Notes: generated by a model from the sequence alone, not told the origin. A stretch of 42,731 nucleotides of DNA from an uncultured Eubacteriales bacterium (GCA_948695535.1 CAPRTS010000008.1:1-42731); one strand, 5' to 3'; shown: positions 6,579 through 15,422, numbered from the stretch's first letter. Made by a program: numbers and translations.

Positions 6579-9101
6579 ATGAGCAAAGTGATTGATTGGA
6601 CACAGTATTTGGTCGCCCAACCGACGACTCAATCCGCAGCAGCCAAGCCGCTGACCGCTAAATTAACGAAGGTTTGGCGTCACTTTTTGCCGTCTAAAAC
6701 CGCTAAGTCTTTACCGTTGACCGATTTTGCGAAAGCCGTGGCGGCCGACCAACTGCTTGACCCCGACGACGCGGTCGGCACGGCGTTTAGTATCAGTTTG
6801 GCTTTGCCCGCGGGGTACACCTTGGCGCAATTAACCGAGCAAATGGGGTTGTCCCGACAAACCACCCCCGACGGAAAAGTTTATTACCAAGTCAGTTTGG
6901 GCGAATATCCGCAAAGCGCGGTTACCGGTGAGCGGAGAGTTACTTTGGATAACAGATTGTTTGATTATTACACCGATGATGACTTGCAATGTACGGGACG
7001 TTTATATACGACCATCGCCAAGGAACGTAGCAGCGCTCTACAAGTATCTTACCCCAAACTAAATTCCGAATTTATCTACCAAGGGCAGAAGTATGTGTAT
7101 CGTATTGATGTTAAAAATTACGGGCTATTTGATAAAGACTTCGTTCCCCAATGGTATAAGATTGAACCCATTACTTTTCGGGTTACCAATTCCGCCGCCG
7201 TCGCCAGTGGCCACGCCCGACAAATTGACTTGGTGGCGACCCACGCGTTGGGTTGTGGACTTACTGCCACGGAATTTTTGACCCAAACCTTAAACATGAC
7301 GCGGGAACCAATCCGCGAGTATACCGTGCCGACTAACACCACTGTGTTGGGCGACTTTTCCTTTGCGTTCTGTTATGGTCTGGAAAAAATTATCTTCCCG
7401 GAACCAGTAGCTGAGATTCGGCGCTATGCTTTTGAGCAGTGTCCGCAGGCACAAATCTGGGTGGGTAGAACGCAAAATTTTAAGGGACTGGGGTATCACC
7501 TTAATCAGCAATTGAGCAATTTGTATTTGCCGAAAACCAAGGACGAGCCGTGGTTGGTCTTTTCGCCGCATCCCGATCCCCGTTTGGCGGCCAGCCACCA
7601 GCGTTATCCGCAAGACGCGATCAACTTTTGTTTTTGGGGTGACAATTACCGCGCCAATTATTTGCAAATAGTCGAGTGGCAAAATGAGCATAAAATCAAA
7701 TTTACGCCACCGGACTTTACGCTGAAAATATTCCCCGCGGGGGAAATGGCGAATTATTTCGTGAACAACAACCATAAGCGTTGGGCGGAATTGGTCAAGA
7801 TTTCGCATTTTGCCGAGTATCGGTACGGCGCAGAAAAGGATACCGCTTTAACACGAAGGTATGTCATACCATTACGCATCGCGAATTGGTACGGCTCAGA
7901 AAAGGATACCGCTTTAACCGATTTAATGAAAATTTATTACGCCTTGGGTGGCTTTGCTACCCAGCCCAGTGAACGCGATAAAGCGTTTAATTATGTAGTG
8001 CAACACGTTGCCCATTATGAAAAAAATAAAGATAAACCGTCTTTCTTGAACCAATTTGAAATCATGCGTGCGGTGGCGGAAAAAATTCACCAACGTTTTT
8101 CGCGGTTAGAATTGACCGGTCCGTATCACCCGACCTTTGCCCAATTTTTTATGCGGTATTACCACACCAATCCCGATTTTATGCGTTTTGAATTTGACGA
8201 TCGTGATGGTCTGCCGCAGGATTATTTGTGTGCTGCCCATAACACGTGGGGTCGTCTTTTGCAAAATTTCCCCAACCGTGTGGTGAATGGTAATACGCAA
8301 CGGAATTTATTGTCGCCCCGATTCGTGGCGGAACATTGTGTTTGGCAAGAATACGACAACGTTGCCGCCGGTAACGAACCACTGGCAACCTTGGTGGGGC
8401 GTTATGGTTATACCCCCGAACAATTTACCGCGATGCAAACGATTTTTGACCAAGCCAAGCAGATTAAAGACCAGTCAGTCTTGCGGGCGGAACCGACCGT
8501 GGCGACCAATGGGATTGCTTTTCGGATGCTAAGTAAAGACGACCCGTTAGGTTTTGTGTTGGGTGATTTGACGAATTGTTGCCAAGTGTTCGGCGGGGTG
8601 GGTAAGTCGTGTGTGAGCGACGGGTATACTAATCCGTACGCCGGTTTTGCGGTATGGGAACGGATCGCCGACCAACGGCTGTTAGGGCAAGCCTACGTTT
8701 GGTACGATCCCTTTACCCAGACCGTATGCTACGATAACATTGAAATACCCGATCGGGTGTTGGCGGAACTAAAACAAGGGACCGGTCAAATAACAGTTAA
8801 AACTTTTATGCAGGCCGTGATTAACGCGGCGGACGCGATGATGACTGCGATGAACCAACACGGCACGCCGGTAGCTCGCGTGACGGTGGGCAGTGGTCAC
8901 AACGACTTGGGGAAAAGCCTAGCCCAGCGTTTTAAGTTAACCACCAATTTAGCAATACACCGCGATTATCACGGTTACACCGACGCTAAATACCAATACT
9001 TAATCCGCACCTACGCGGAAACCATGGCGGTGGCGACCACGTCCAAATTAACCACGGCCATTATCAAGCCCACCCGCGGCCAAGCGCGGGAACGACAATA
9101 A
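6579..9101 (+). CDS. large LRR_5/GNAT-like multidomain protein of unknown function
   Basis: This 840-residue cytosolic protein has no signal peptide. About residues 240-290 contain a BspA-type leucine-rich motif (LGDFSFAFCYGLEKIIFP, then IRRYAFEQCP). The C-terminal part (about 640-790) has 'LGDLTNCCQVFGGVG', a Gly-rich turn and 'GQAYVWYD...VCYDNIEI'. I associate these with a GNAT-like fold found at the end of many large uncharacterised Firmicute proteins (family recall, not proven). Residues ~415-446 contain an in-frame repeat (YGAEKDTALT / YGSEKDTALT). The start is set by a -10 box 7 nt upstream; the longer frame from 6528 would start inside the promoter. Confidence 0.6.
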   Translation: MSKVIDWTQYLVAQPTTQSAAAKPLTAKLTKVWRHFLPSKTAKSLPLTDFAKAVAADQLLDPDDAVGTAFSISLALPAGYTLAQLTEQMGLSRQTTPDGKVYYQVSLGEYPQSAVTGERRVTLDNRLFDYYTDDDLQCTGRLYTTIAKERSSALQVSYPKLNSEFIYQGQKYVYRIDVKNYGLFDKDFVPQWYKIEPITFRVTNSAAVASGHARQIDLVATHALGCGLTATEFLTQTLNMTREPIREYTVPTNTTVLGDFSFAFCYGLEKIIFPEPVAEIRRYAFEQCPQAQIWVGRTQNFKGLGYHLNQQLSNLYLPKTKDEPWLVFSPHPDPRLAASHQRYPQDAINFCFWGDNYRANYLQIVEWQNEHKIKFTPPDFTLKIFPAGEMANYFVNNNHKRWAELVKISHFAEYRYGAEKDTALTRRYVIPLRIANWYGSEKDTALTDLMKIYYALGGFATQPSERDKAFNYVVQHVAHYEKNKDKPSFLNQFEIMRAVAEKIHQRFSRLELTGPYHPTFAQFFMRYYHTNPDFMRFEFDDRDGLPQDYLCAAHNTWGRLLQNFPNRVVNGNTQRNLLSPRFVAEHCVWQEYDNVAAGNEPLATLVGRYGYTPEQFTAMQTIFDQAKQIKDQSVLRAEPTVATNGIAFRMLSKDDPLGFVLGDLTNCCQVFGGVGKSCVSDGYTNPYAGFAVWERIADQRLLGQAYVWYDPFTQTVCYDNIEIPDRVLAELKQGTGQITVKTFMQAVINAADAMMTAMNQHGTPVARVTVGSGHNDLGKSLAQRFKLTTNLAIHRDYHGYTDAKYQYLIRTYAETMAVATTSKLTTAIIKPTRGQARERQ
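7822..7918 (+). repeat. in-frame 31-bp direct repeat, 66-bp period
   Basis: GGTACGGCGCAGAAAAGG... at 7822-7852 recurs at 7888-7918, identical apart from one substitution. The 66-nt spacing keeps the frame and duplicates the YG(A/S)EKDTALT peptide. Confidence 0.85.
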
Positions 9102-9104
9102 TAC

Positions 9105-9134
9105 TTGTAAAAGCGGCGGCAGCGTGGGTATAAT
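9105..9134 (+). promoter_or_regulatory. folD promoter
   Basis: TTGTAA, 18 nt, perfect TATAAT ending 5 nt before the ATG; leaderless start. Confidence 0.6.
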
Positions 9135-9139
9135 AGGTT

Positions 9140-10009
9140 ATGGTAAAAATTATTGACGGCAAGGCGTTAGCGGCGGCGGTACGGGCAGAAGTTGCAACGG
9201 ACGTCGCGGCGATTAAGGCCGACGGTGGGCGGATTTGTTTCGCGGCGGTGTTGGTTGGTGACGACCCTGCCAGTCAAATTTACGTGCGTAACAAACAAAA
9301 GGCCTGCGAAAAAGCGGGCATTGAGTTTACATTACACACCTTGGCGGGGAATTGCCAGCAACGCCAAATTGTCGCGCTATTGAAAAAGTTATCGCAAGAT
9401 AAAACCGTGAACGGTATCTTGTTGCAACTGCCGTTGCCGGCGACCGTGGTCGGGCGCGACGAAATGGCGGCTATCAACGCGATTGATCCGCAAAAAGACG
9501 TGGACGGTTTAACCAATGTTAACTTGGGTAAGTTGGCTAACCGTACGGCCGATTTAGTGCCGTGTACCGCGCAAGGGGTTGTCCACGCCATTACGTCAGT
9601 GTGCCCCGACTTAACGGGCAGAAACGTGGTGATGATCGGGCGCAGTCGTATTGTCGGGCGCCCAACCGCGCTATTATTAGAAAACTTGAACGCGACCGTG
9701 ACCGTTTGTCACCGCAGTACGCGGGATTTGACGGAACACACCAAACGGGCGGATATAATCGTGGTGGCGGCCGGACACCCCAACTTATTAACCGCCAAAA
9801 TGGTGTCCCGGGGGGCAATCGTGATCGACGTGGGCATTAACCGTTTGCCCGACGGGCATTTGGTCGGGGACGTGGACTTCGCTAACGTGGCGAAAAAAGC
9901 GGCGGCGATTACGCCGGTACCCGGGGGCATTGGCCCGTTAACGATTGCCTTTTTGTTGCGGAACGTGGTAACCGCTTATCGTGGGCAACACAGTTTGCAA
10001 AACCATTAA
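9140..10009 (+). CDS. folD: FolD: methylene-THF dehydrogenase / methenyl-THF cyclohydrolase
   Basis: At 289 residues this is full length for the family. Substrate-site motifs are 'GDDPASQIYVRNKQKACEKAG' with the catalytic Lys of YxxxK, 'GILLQLPLP' and 'DPQKDVDG'. The Rossmann NADP site is 'GRNVVMIGRSRIVGRP', and the C-terminal signature is 'TPVPGGIGPLT'. It interconverts 5,10-methylene-THF and 10-formyl-THF for purine, thymidylate and formyl-Met supply. The -10 box sits 5 nt before ATG with no Shine-Dalgarno. Its last 72 nt overlap the convergent cysteine desulfurase gene. Confidence 0.97.
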   Translation: MVKIIDGKALAAAVRAEVATDVAAIKADGGRICFAAVLVGDDPASQIYVRNKQKACEKAGIEFTLHTLAGNCQQRQIVALLKKLSQDKTVNGILLQLPLPATVVGRDEMAAINAIDPQKDVDGLTNVNLGKLANRTADLVPCTAQGVVHAITSVCPDLTGRNVVMIGRSRIVGRPTALLLENLNATVTVCHRSTRDLTEHTKRADIIVVAAGHPNLLTAKMVSRGAIVIDVGINRLPDGHLVGDVDFANVAKKAAAITPVPGGIGPLTIAFLLRNVVTAYRGQHSLQNH

Positions 10010-11029
10010 AAAAGTTTGCACGTCATCAAGGGTGTTGTCTTGGCCAAAACTGATGCGCAATACTTGTTTTTGTTGTTGCGGGGTGAACTTCATCGCCGCC
10101 AAGGTGCGGTTACCTTGGGCGTGGGTACTGCACGCCGAGCCCGTACCGACGTAAATGTCGTGGGCGGACAACGCGTTTAATACCGTTTCACCAAAGACGC
10201 CGGGCAAACTGAGATTAGTCAAGTACGGATTATTGTTCAGTCCGTTAACGTGGCAACCCGTGGGTAAGTGGTTAACCAAGTAGGCGTGTAGGTCGGAAAC
10301 TTGGGGACAATTAAAATTAGTCACCGCCGCGGCAAAGCCGACAATACCCGCGTTATTCAGGGTTCCTTCCCGTGTGGGTAAAGGCAGTCCGTGGCGTACC
10401 CACAACGCCCCGATGCCTTTGGGGCCGTGAATTTTGTGGGCGCAAATGGTGACACTGTCTAAACCTAATTGCTCGACGTTAAAGTCGAACTTGGCGAAGG
10501 CTTGCGCCGCGTCGGCGTGAATATGGACGCGTGGATTCTTGGCGCGCACGGTCGCGACCAGCGCGGCGGCGTCTTGGTAGGTGCCAATGTCACTGTTGAC
10601 TAAACTGAACATAAACAAGGTGGTTTGGTCGGTGATTAAGTCGCTTAACGCGTTCAAATCAATCCGTCCGTCGGGCAGTAGTGGCGCCACGGCGGTGTTA
10701 AACCCGCGGTCGCCTAAGGCCTTGGCGGGTAAGTAAATGGAGTTGTGGTCGCCCGCCGTGGTGATTAAACCTTGCTGGGGACGGCGGATAAGGTGGTGCA
10801 AAATCAGCGCGTTAGATTCGGTGGCACCGGACGTAAATAACAATTGACCGTGCGTACCGTGTAATTTTTGCAACAGCACTTGGCGCGCTTGGGTTACGAT
10901 TTGGGCGGCTTGAATACCGCCCGCGTACGCAGTGTTAGTATTAAAGTAGGTAGCGACTTCGTTTGCCAACATGGCGTCTAAGACCGGTTTTGTTACCCGG
11001 GTCGTGGCAGCATTATCCAAATAAATCAC
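9938..11029 (-). CDS. cysteine desulfurase (NifS/IscS class V aminotransferase)
   Basis: This 363-residue PLP enzyme has 'YLDNAATT' at the N-terminus, 'TSGATESNA' (phosphate binding), 'HADAAQAF', the PLP lysine in 'CAHKIHGPKG', and the catalytic Cys in 'GSACSTH'. It takes sulfur from cysteine for Fe-S clusters, tRNA thiolation or cofactors. It is close to the size of short NifS-like forms. The start codon is GTG; an earlier start is unlikely because the -10 (minus TATAAT, plus 11038-11043) ends 8 nt before it. It shares a divergent promoter with the 11084 gene and overlaps folD tail-to-tail by 72 nt. Confidence 0.93.
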   Translation of the reverse strand: MIYLDNAATTRVTKPVLDAMLANEVATYFNTNTAYAGGIQAAQIVTQARQVLLQKLHGTHGQLLFTSGATESNALILHHLIRRPQQGLITTAGDHNSIYLPAKALGDRGFNTAVAPLLPDGRIDLNALSDLITDQTTLFMFSLVNSDIGTYQDAAALVATVRAKNPRVHIHADAAQAFAKFDFNVEQLGLDSVTICAHKIHGPKGIGALWVRHGLPLPTREGTLNNAGIVGFAAAVTNFNCPQVSDLHAYLVNHLPTGCHVNGLNNNPYLTNLSLPGVFGETVLNALSAHDIYVGTGSACSTHAQGNRTLAAMKFTPQQQKQVLRISFGQDNTLDDVQTFLMVLQTVLPTISGYHVPQQKGNR

Positions 11030-11037
11030 TAAGTCAA

Positions 11038-11076
11038 ATTATAATATTTGACGAAATTTCGTCAACCACATATAAT
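11038..11076. promoter_or_regulatory. symmetric divergent promoter built on an 18-bp palindrome
   Basis: TTGACGAAATTTCGTCAA (11048-11065) is a perfect palindrome whose two ends are both TTGACG -35 boxes. Rightward: 17 nt to TATAAT (11071-11076), then GTG 11084. Leftward: 16 nt to TATAAT (11043-11038), then GTG 11029. A dimeric regulator bound here would control both genes (inference). Confidence 0.75.
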
Positions 11077-11083
11077 AAGTTTT

Positions 11084-11722
11084 GTGTTAAGTTTCGATTA
11101 TGTTACAAAATACCAAGTGGGGGATAAGGTAGAAATACCGGTGGCGGAAGAGTTGTTAGCCAATTATAATGACTTCTACGCGGCTAACTTGGAATTCTAC
11201 CAAGGTCGGATTAAAAAGACTGACGGTATTGAAAACGAAAGCGTGGTCGAGCCTGACCCTGACGCTGGTTTAGCCCCCGAAGAATTGGCGCAAGCGGAAA
11301 AGAAAGTGAACGACGACGTGAAAGCGTTCGCAGCTACTTGGGGCAGTATGGATTTTGCCAGCGCAACTTTGGTTGGTTTAGCGATTGATTGGGATCGTTT
11401 GCAAGAACAGTTGTTAGTGGAACAAGAAAAGAAAATTCGTCCAGCCGACAGTGCGTTGTTGCCAGTGGGGCAACAATTGCGTAAGGTCGCCAGTGTGTTG
11501 TCTTTTTCCGAACGCATCGTGACCCGTCTGCGCGGTAAAGCGGTGGATAAGGAAATGGTTGACTTGATAATTAAAGGGTTTACCGCTTTGTTACAGCAAG
11601 TACATGACCGTGATTTAGACATCCCCGAAATGGACGGGGCAGAATTGAAAAAGATTATGAAACTTAAAACCGTGGACGGCATAATAGATTATGCGAACAA
11701 ATTGTTCGCACTGGGGAGGTAA
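11084..11722 (+). CDS. hypothetical helical protein, 212 aa
   Basis: It begins with GTG at 11084, 7 nt after a perfect -10 and with no Shine-Dalgarno. The frame extends to 11048, but that codon is inside the -35 box. The protein is soluble and acidic, mostly alpha-helical (for example EELAQAEKKVNDDVKAFAA and KEMVDLIIKGFTALLQQVHD), with a C-terminal Lys-rich helix pair. I recognise no family. It lies 1 nt upstream of the LOG gene, whose Shine-Dalgarno is inside its 3' end, so the two are cotranscribed. It is divergent from the cysteine desulfurase through a shared palindromic promoter. Confidence 0.65.
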   Translation: MLSFDYVTKYQVGDKVEIPVAEELLANYNDFYAANLEFYQGRIKKTDGIENESVVEPDPDAGLAPEELAQAEKKVNDDVKAFAATWGSMDFASATLVGLAIDWDRLQEQLLVEQEKKIRPADSALLPVGQQLRKVASVLSFSERIVTRLRGKAVDKEMVDLIIKGFTALLQQVHDRDLDIPEMDGAELKKIMKLKTVDGIIDYANKLFALGR

Positions 11723-11723
11723 A

Positions 11724-12290
11724 ATGCGTGTTTGTGTGTGTGGCGGAACTAATCCCGCGACAAATAAAAAATTTGTTGACAGTGCCAAGCAAATCGGTGA
11801 GTTATTTTGCGATAACGATATTGAATTGATTTGGGGTGGTAACAGTTTCGGCGTATTGGCGGAAATCCACAAGGTTTATATCAAGCGCAAAAAACCGAAT
11901 ACGTTATATTTGCCAAAGGCCTATTTGGACGACTTAAACGGAATGACTACGGACAAAGTGGTAATCACCGAAACCATTGGTGAACGCCAAGATGCGATGA
12001 CGCATAACAGTGACGCGATTGTTTTCGTTCCCGGTGGCATTGGTACGGTTTACGAGTTTTGGGCTTCGGTTGAGGCGTTGCGTTCGGGTGAAATCAATGC
12101 CAAGTTATACTTGTACAATTTTGAAGGTTTTTACGATAAACAAATCGAATTTTTTGATTTTATCAACGCGAACGGTTTTACTAAAACCGGAGCGGGGGGC
12201 AGTCCTTACAAAGTTAAACCCGAAGCCTTGTTTACGGTAGTGACTACGCCACAAGAATTAATGCAACATTTATTGAAAATCAAAAAATGA
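11724..12290 (+). CDS. LOG-family protein (nucleoside 5'-monophosphate phosphoribohydrolase-like)
   Basis: This 188-residue Rossmann-type protein has the family signature 'PGGIGTVYEFW' (PGGxGTxxE) at about residues 106-116 and the N-terminal 'VCVCGGTNP' strand-loop. Characterised LOG proteins cleave ribose 5-phosphate from N6-modified AMP; older annotations call the family 'lysine decarboxylase-like'. The true substrate here is unknown. ATG is preceded by GGGAGG that overlaps the end of the upstream gene. The stop codon lies in the ascending arm of the terminator. Confidence 0.88.
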   Translation: MRVCVCGGTNPATNKKFVDSAKQIGELFCDNDIELIWGGNSFGVLAEIHKVYIKRKKPNTLYLPKAYLDDLNGMTTDKVVITETIGERQDAMTHNSDAIVFVPGGIGTVYEFWASVEALRSGEINAKLYLYNFEGFYDKQIEFFDFINANGFTKTGAGGSPYKVKPEALFTVVTTPQELMQHLLKIKK

Positions 12291-12314
12291 AGGTCGTGAA
12301 ACCTTCATTTTTTT
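12282..12314 (+). terminator. Rho-independent terminator
   Basis: AATGAAGGT / ACCTTCATT stem, 6-nt loop, T run; overlaps the LOG stop codon. Confidence 0.85.
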
Positions 12315-12335
12315 AAGAGCAAGGCGAACAGCGGA

Positions 12336-12572
12336 TTAGCCGTTGCAGCAAGGGTTAGTTTTTAACTTGCAAATAATGTCCTTGCCGAAGACAATGAACA
12401 AAATCAACAAGGTGCAAAGGTCTAAGCCGAAGAAGCCGCCTTTCAAGACTACCATTACTAAAATGATAATCCACAGTACGTCGCAGCTGGTGCTGCATTT
12501 TTTGGTTTTAGGCGTTTCGTGGCATTTACAGTCACAATCCATGCCCATACCTTTCAACATATCGTCAAACAT
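12336..12572 (-). CDS. small Cys-rich membrane protein, 78 aa
   Basis: Start ATG 12572 is preceded by AAGGAG; the longer frame to 12650 has no RBS. The N-terminal 30 residues hold a Cys/His cluster (MDCDCKCHETPKTKKCSTSC) that could bind metal or form disulfides. Two hydrophobic stretches follow (DVLWIIILVMVVLKG and TLLILFIVFG), then a tail ending CCNG. No family is recognised. The ends could sit on the same side of the membrane as a hairpin. It is a single gene with an A/T-rich promoter region upstream. Confidence 0.6.
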   Translation of the reverse strand: MFDDMLKGMGMDCDCKCHETPKTKKCSTSCDVLWIIILVMVVLKGGFFGLDLCTLLILFIVFGKDIICKLKTNPCCNG

Positions 12573-12693
12573 TTTAATCTCCTTAAATTTTACTATGTTC
12601 GGGACAACGGTGCACCTTCTTTGGTAAAAGTTGTTTGTCCCTACGTCCATAGTATGGTGGGGGCGTCAGGTTTGTTACGCGGGTTAAAAACTA

Positions 12694-12723
12694 TTGCATT
12701 TTTGGTACAGGTGATGCTATACT
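12694..12723 (+). promoter_or_regulatory. promoter of the 12730 gene
   Basis: TTGCAT, 18 nt, TATACT with an extended-10 TGC; the -10 ends 6 nt before ATG. Confidence 0.6.
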
Positions 12724-12729
12724 TAGAAT

Positions 12730-14025
12730 ATGTGGAATAAAACAATGGAAATTTTGGCTTGGGTAAACGAAAAAATACCCTTAGACGCCATCTTTTGGGC
12801 GGGCATTGGTGTGGCCGGTGTCGTTTTAATCTTGGCTGTTTTAGGCTGTATCTTGCGTAAACAATTGGTCCCGCACGCACTTATTTGGTTGTACTTTATT
12901 TTTGCCACGGTAATTATTTTGGCCAACCCGGCGGTAACCGTGATGAATTTGTTGGCTTATTTAGAATTCCCGATTTTGGTGGTGTTAGTTTGTTACTTGC
13001 TCCGGATGTTATTCCGTCGCAAACCGCGCTATACTTACGTTGCCGAAACCGTTTACCGTAAAGAAATTAAAAAAGTAGAAAAAGATGAGGCCGCCGCCGC
13101 GGAAAAGCAAGCCGCTCGCGAACAAGCCAAGGCGGAACGGGAAGCCGAACGTGAACAAGCCCGTGCGGAACGTGACGCAGCACGCGAACAAGCCCAAGCG
13201 GAAGCCGAAGCCCGTGCCGCTGCCGAAGATGCGGCTGCCGAAGCGGAAGCGAACGCGGCTGCTGCCAAGAAACAGGCCGAAAAAGAAGCTAAACGCGCCG
13301 AAAAGGCCGAACGTGCGGCTGCCCAAGCCCAAGCGGAAGCGGACGCCAAAGTCCAAGCCGCTGCGGAAAAAGCTGCCCGTGAACAAGCCAAAATGAAAAC
13401 ACAGCCAACTACTACCGCCACGGTTGACTTGCCGGCGGTGGAACCCATTCCGCAAAAAACTTACGAACCCGTGCGCGAACCCGAAGTGATTACCACACCG
13501 TTAATTAAGAATTTGCCCGAAGTTTCGACGACTGCGCCACAAAGTGCTTACCGCCGTACGACGACCACGAGCACTTACAACTCGACAACGGCACGTCCGA
13601 CCACAACTACCAGCAGTTACAGCACCGTCACCCGTCCGGTGACCAGTACGTACAGTACAACCACTAACCGTCCGGTCACGATGAGCAGTACGACCACCAC
13701 GACGATGACCCGTCCGGTTAATGCAACGACGGCCGTACGGCCCACCACAACGACCACGACCACCACGACACGTCCGGCAACGAATAATACGTTCACCGCG
13801 ATGTATTCGCCCAAAGTGGTGACCACCACCACAGTTACGGAAAAACCGGTAACGACGGTGGGTACCACGACGACAACTACCACACAAACCAATCGCGTTA
13901 ACACGACGTCAAATGCTCGTAACGCTACGGTAGGGGGCACCACCACCAGCACTAATGGTAAATCAACGCAAGAAATTATGGACGCGATTGCCCGTCTGCG
14001 TGCCAGCATGAACAACAAAAAATAA
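12730..14025 (+). CDS. membrane protein with long Ala/Glu coiled coil and Thr-rich tail
   Basis: The 431-residue product has three hydrophobic segments within the first 95 residues, then a basic patch (FRRKPRYTY). An Ala/Glu/Arg/Lys heptad-like coiled coil of ~120 residues (about 112-225) follows. Next comes a ~150-residue low-complexity region dominated by Thr (runs of TTTT, TTRPVT-like units), ending in a short helix (TQEIMDAIARLRASMNN). No enzymatic domain is seen. It could be a scaffold or envelope-linked protein; the side of the membrane for the tail is undetermined. It starts without a Shine-Dalgarno, 6 nt after TATACT, and its stop is 1 nt from the convergent cysS stop. Confidence 0.65.
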   Translation: MWNKTMEILAWVNEKIPLDAIFWAGIGVAGVVLILAVLGCILRKQLVPHALIWLYFIFATVIILANPAVTVMNLLAYLEFPILVVLVCYLLRMLFRRKPRYTYVAETVYRKEIKKVEKDEAAAAEKQAAREQAKAEREAEREQARAERDAAREQAQAEAEARAAAEDAAAEAEANAAAAKKQAEKEAKRAEKAERAAAQAQAEADAKVQAAAEKAAREQAKMKTQPTTTATVDLPAVEPIPQKTYEPVREPEVITTPLIKNLPEVSTTAPQSAYRRTTTTSTYNSTTARPTTTTSSYSTVTRPVTSTYSTTTNRPVTMSSTTTTTMTRPVNATTAVRPTTTTTTTTTRPATNNTFTAMYSPKVVTTTTVTEKPVTTVGTTTTTTTQTNRVNTTSNARNATVGGTTTSTNGKSTQEIMDAIARLRASMNNKK

Positions 14026-14026
14026 T

Positions 14027-15412
14027 TTAACGCGGTTTAATTTGATAACCTTGGGCAGTGTCGGTTACTTGGTAGCCGGCACTTGCTATTTGTCCGCGTA
14101 ATTGGTCGGCGGTCGCCCAGTCTTTACGTTGCTTGGCGGCCAAACGTTGTTCCGCCCAGTCTTTAACTTGGTCGGGAATAGCCATCGGTTCGGGCAAACG
14201 TGCCACCGCGGTTGCCAAGTCCAAAGACAACACTTGGTCAAATTTTTCGGTGACTAACTTGAAGATGTCGTGGGAAGCGGGTTGTTTCAAAGTTTTGTGT
14301 AACACCGCTAACGCAACCGGGGTGTTTAGGTCGTTATTTAACGCGTCGGTAAATTCTTGCCATAACTGGTTGAGTACCGTGGGCTCGGTCGGGGTAGTGG
14401 CGTCACGGTGCTTGGTTAACGCGGTGACGATGTTTAAGTATTGTTCGCGCGCGGCGTCCAAAGCGGTAAAAGTAAAATTTAACACCGAACGATAGGTGGT
14501 TTGTAAAATCAATAAACGTAAATGCAAGGGAGCGTAACCTTTCAATAGTAAATCATCTAAAGTGTAAACATTGCCCAGTGATTTACTCATTTTGCCGCCG
14601 TCGATGGTCATAAATTCGTTATGAAACCAGTAATGGCAAACGGGTTTACCAGTTGCGGTTTGGGTTTGGGCAATCTCGTTAGTGTGATGAATGGGAATAT
14701 GGTCAACGCCACCGGTGTGAATATCAAACGGGTTGGGTAAGTATTGCAACGCAATGGCCGAGCATTCAATATGCCAACCAGGGCAACCAACACCCCACGG
14801 CGAATCCCATTTTTGTAAAGTATTCGGTCCAACAAACTTCCACAGTGCGAAATCATTGACGTTGCGTTTTTCGCCCAGTTCAACACGGGCACCACCGATG
14901 TTGCCCGCTAAATTGCCCTTGGATAACTGAAAGTAGTCGGGGAAGGTGGACGCGTCAAAATAAATACCATCGCTGGTGCGGTAGGTGGCGCCCTTTTGTT
15001 CCAAAGTTTTGATCAAGTTAATCATAGCGTCAATACAGTGTGTAGCCGGCACAATCTGTTGGGCCGGGGTAATGTTCAAACGTTTAATGTCCCGCATAAA
15101 AAGGTCGGTGTACTTTTGGGCAATGGCCAACGGCGTAACGCCTTGGGCTTTCGCCGTTTTTTCGACCTTATCTTCGCCCGCGTCACCATCGCCAACTAAA
15201 TGTCCCACGTCGGTGATGTTCATCACGTCGTTAATTTGGAAACCATTTAAGCGTAAAGTTTTTTTTAAAATGTCGCTACAAACGTAAGCACGTAAGTTAC
15301 CGATGTGGGCGGTGTAGTAAACGGTTGGTCCGCACGAATAAATACTGGCAATGCCTGGTTGCACGGGGATAAATTCTTCTTTGCGTTTGGTTAACGTGTT
15401 ATAAAGTCTCAT
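14027..15412 (-). CDS. cysS: cysteinyl-tRNA synthetase
   Basis: This 461-residue class I synthetase has 'SCGPTVY' (zinc Cys 27), 'HIGN' (the HIGH motif, residues 36-39), 'GWHIECSA' (zinc site) and 'KMSKSLGN' (KMSKS loop). It attaches Cys to tRNA-Cys in the cytosol. The frame extends upstream to 15451, but ATG 15412 starts the conserved 'MRLYNTLTKRKEEF' and lies 6 nt after a minus-strand TATAAT (15424-15419), so it is leaderless. Its upstream region borders the integrated element, and its -35 would lie in element DNA. Confidence 0.97.
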   Translation of the reverse strand: MRLYNTLTKRKEEFIPVQPGIASIYSCGPTVYYTAHIGNLRAYVCSDILKKTLRLNGFQINDVMNITDVGHLVGDGDAGEDKVEKTAKAQGVTPLAIAQKYTDLFMRDIKRLNITPAQQIVPATHCIDAMINLIKTLEQKGATYRTSDGIYFDASTFPDYFQLSKGNLAGNIGGARVELGEKRNVNDFALWKFVGPNTLQKWDSPWGVGCPGWHIECSAIALQYLPNPFDIHTGGVDHIPIHHTNEIAQTQTATGKPVCHYWFHNEFMTIDGGKMSKSLGNVYTLDDLLLKGYAPLHLRLLILQTTYRSVLNFTFTALDAAREQYLNIVTALTKHRDATTPTEPTVLNQLWQEFTDALNNDLNTPVALAVLHKTLKQPASHDIFKLVTEKFDQVLSLDLATAVARLPEPMAIPDQVKDWAEQRLAAKQRKDWATADQLRGQIASAGYQVTDTAQGYQIKPR

Positions 15413-15422
15413 AAAAGTATTA

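Noticed and set aside
11048..11065. Palindrome as a LexA/SOS box
   Set aside because: It does not match the Firmicute CGAAC-4-GTTCG pattern; it is explained by two opposed -35 boxes.
13009..13455. Long minus-strand and alternative plus frames across the coiled-coil gene
   Set aside because: Produced by the GC-rich Ala/Glu repeat bias; protein texts are unnatural low complexity (Phe/Gly/Arg or Ala/Ser).
13540..13900. Short repeated CGTCCGGT/ACCAC units as a DNA repeat array
   Set aside because: They are codons of a Thr/Arg-Pro low-complexity protein region (TTRPVT-like) and vary as coding repeats do.
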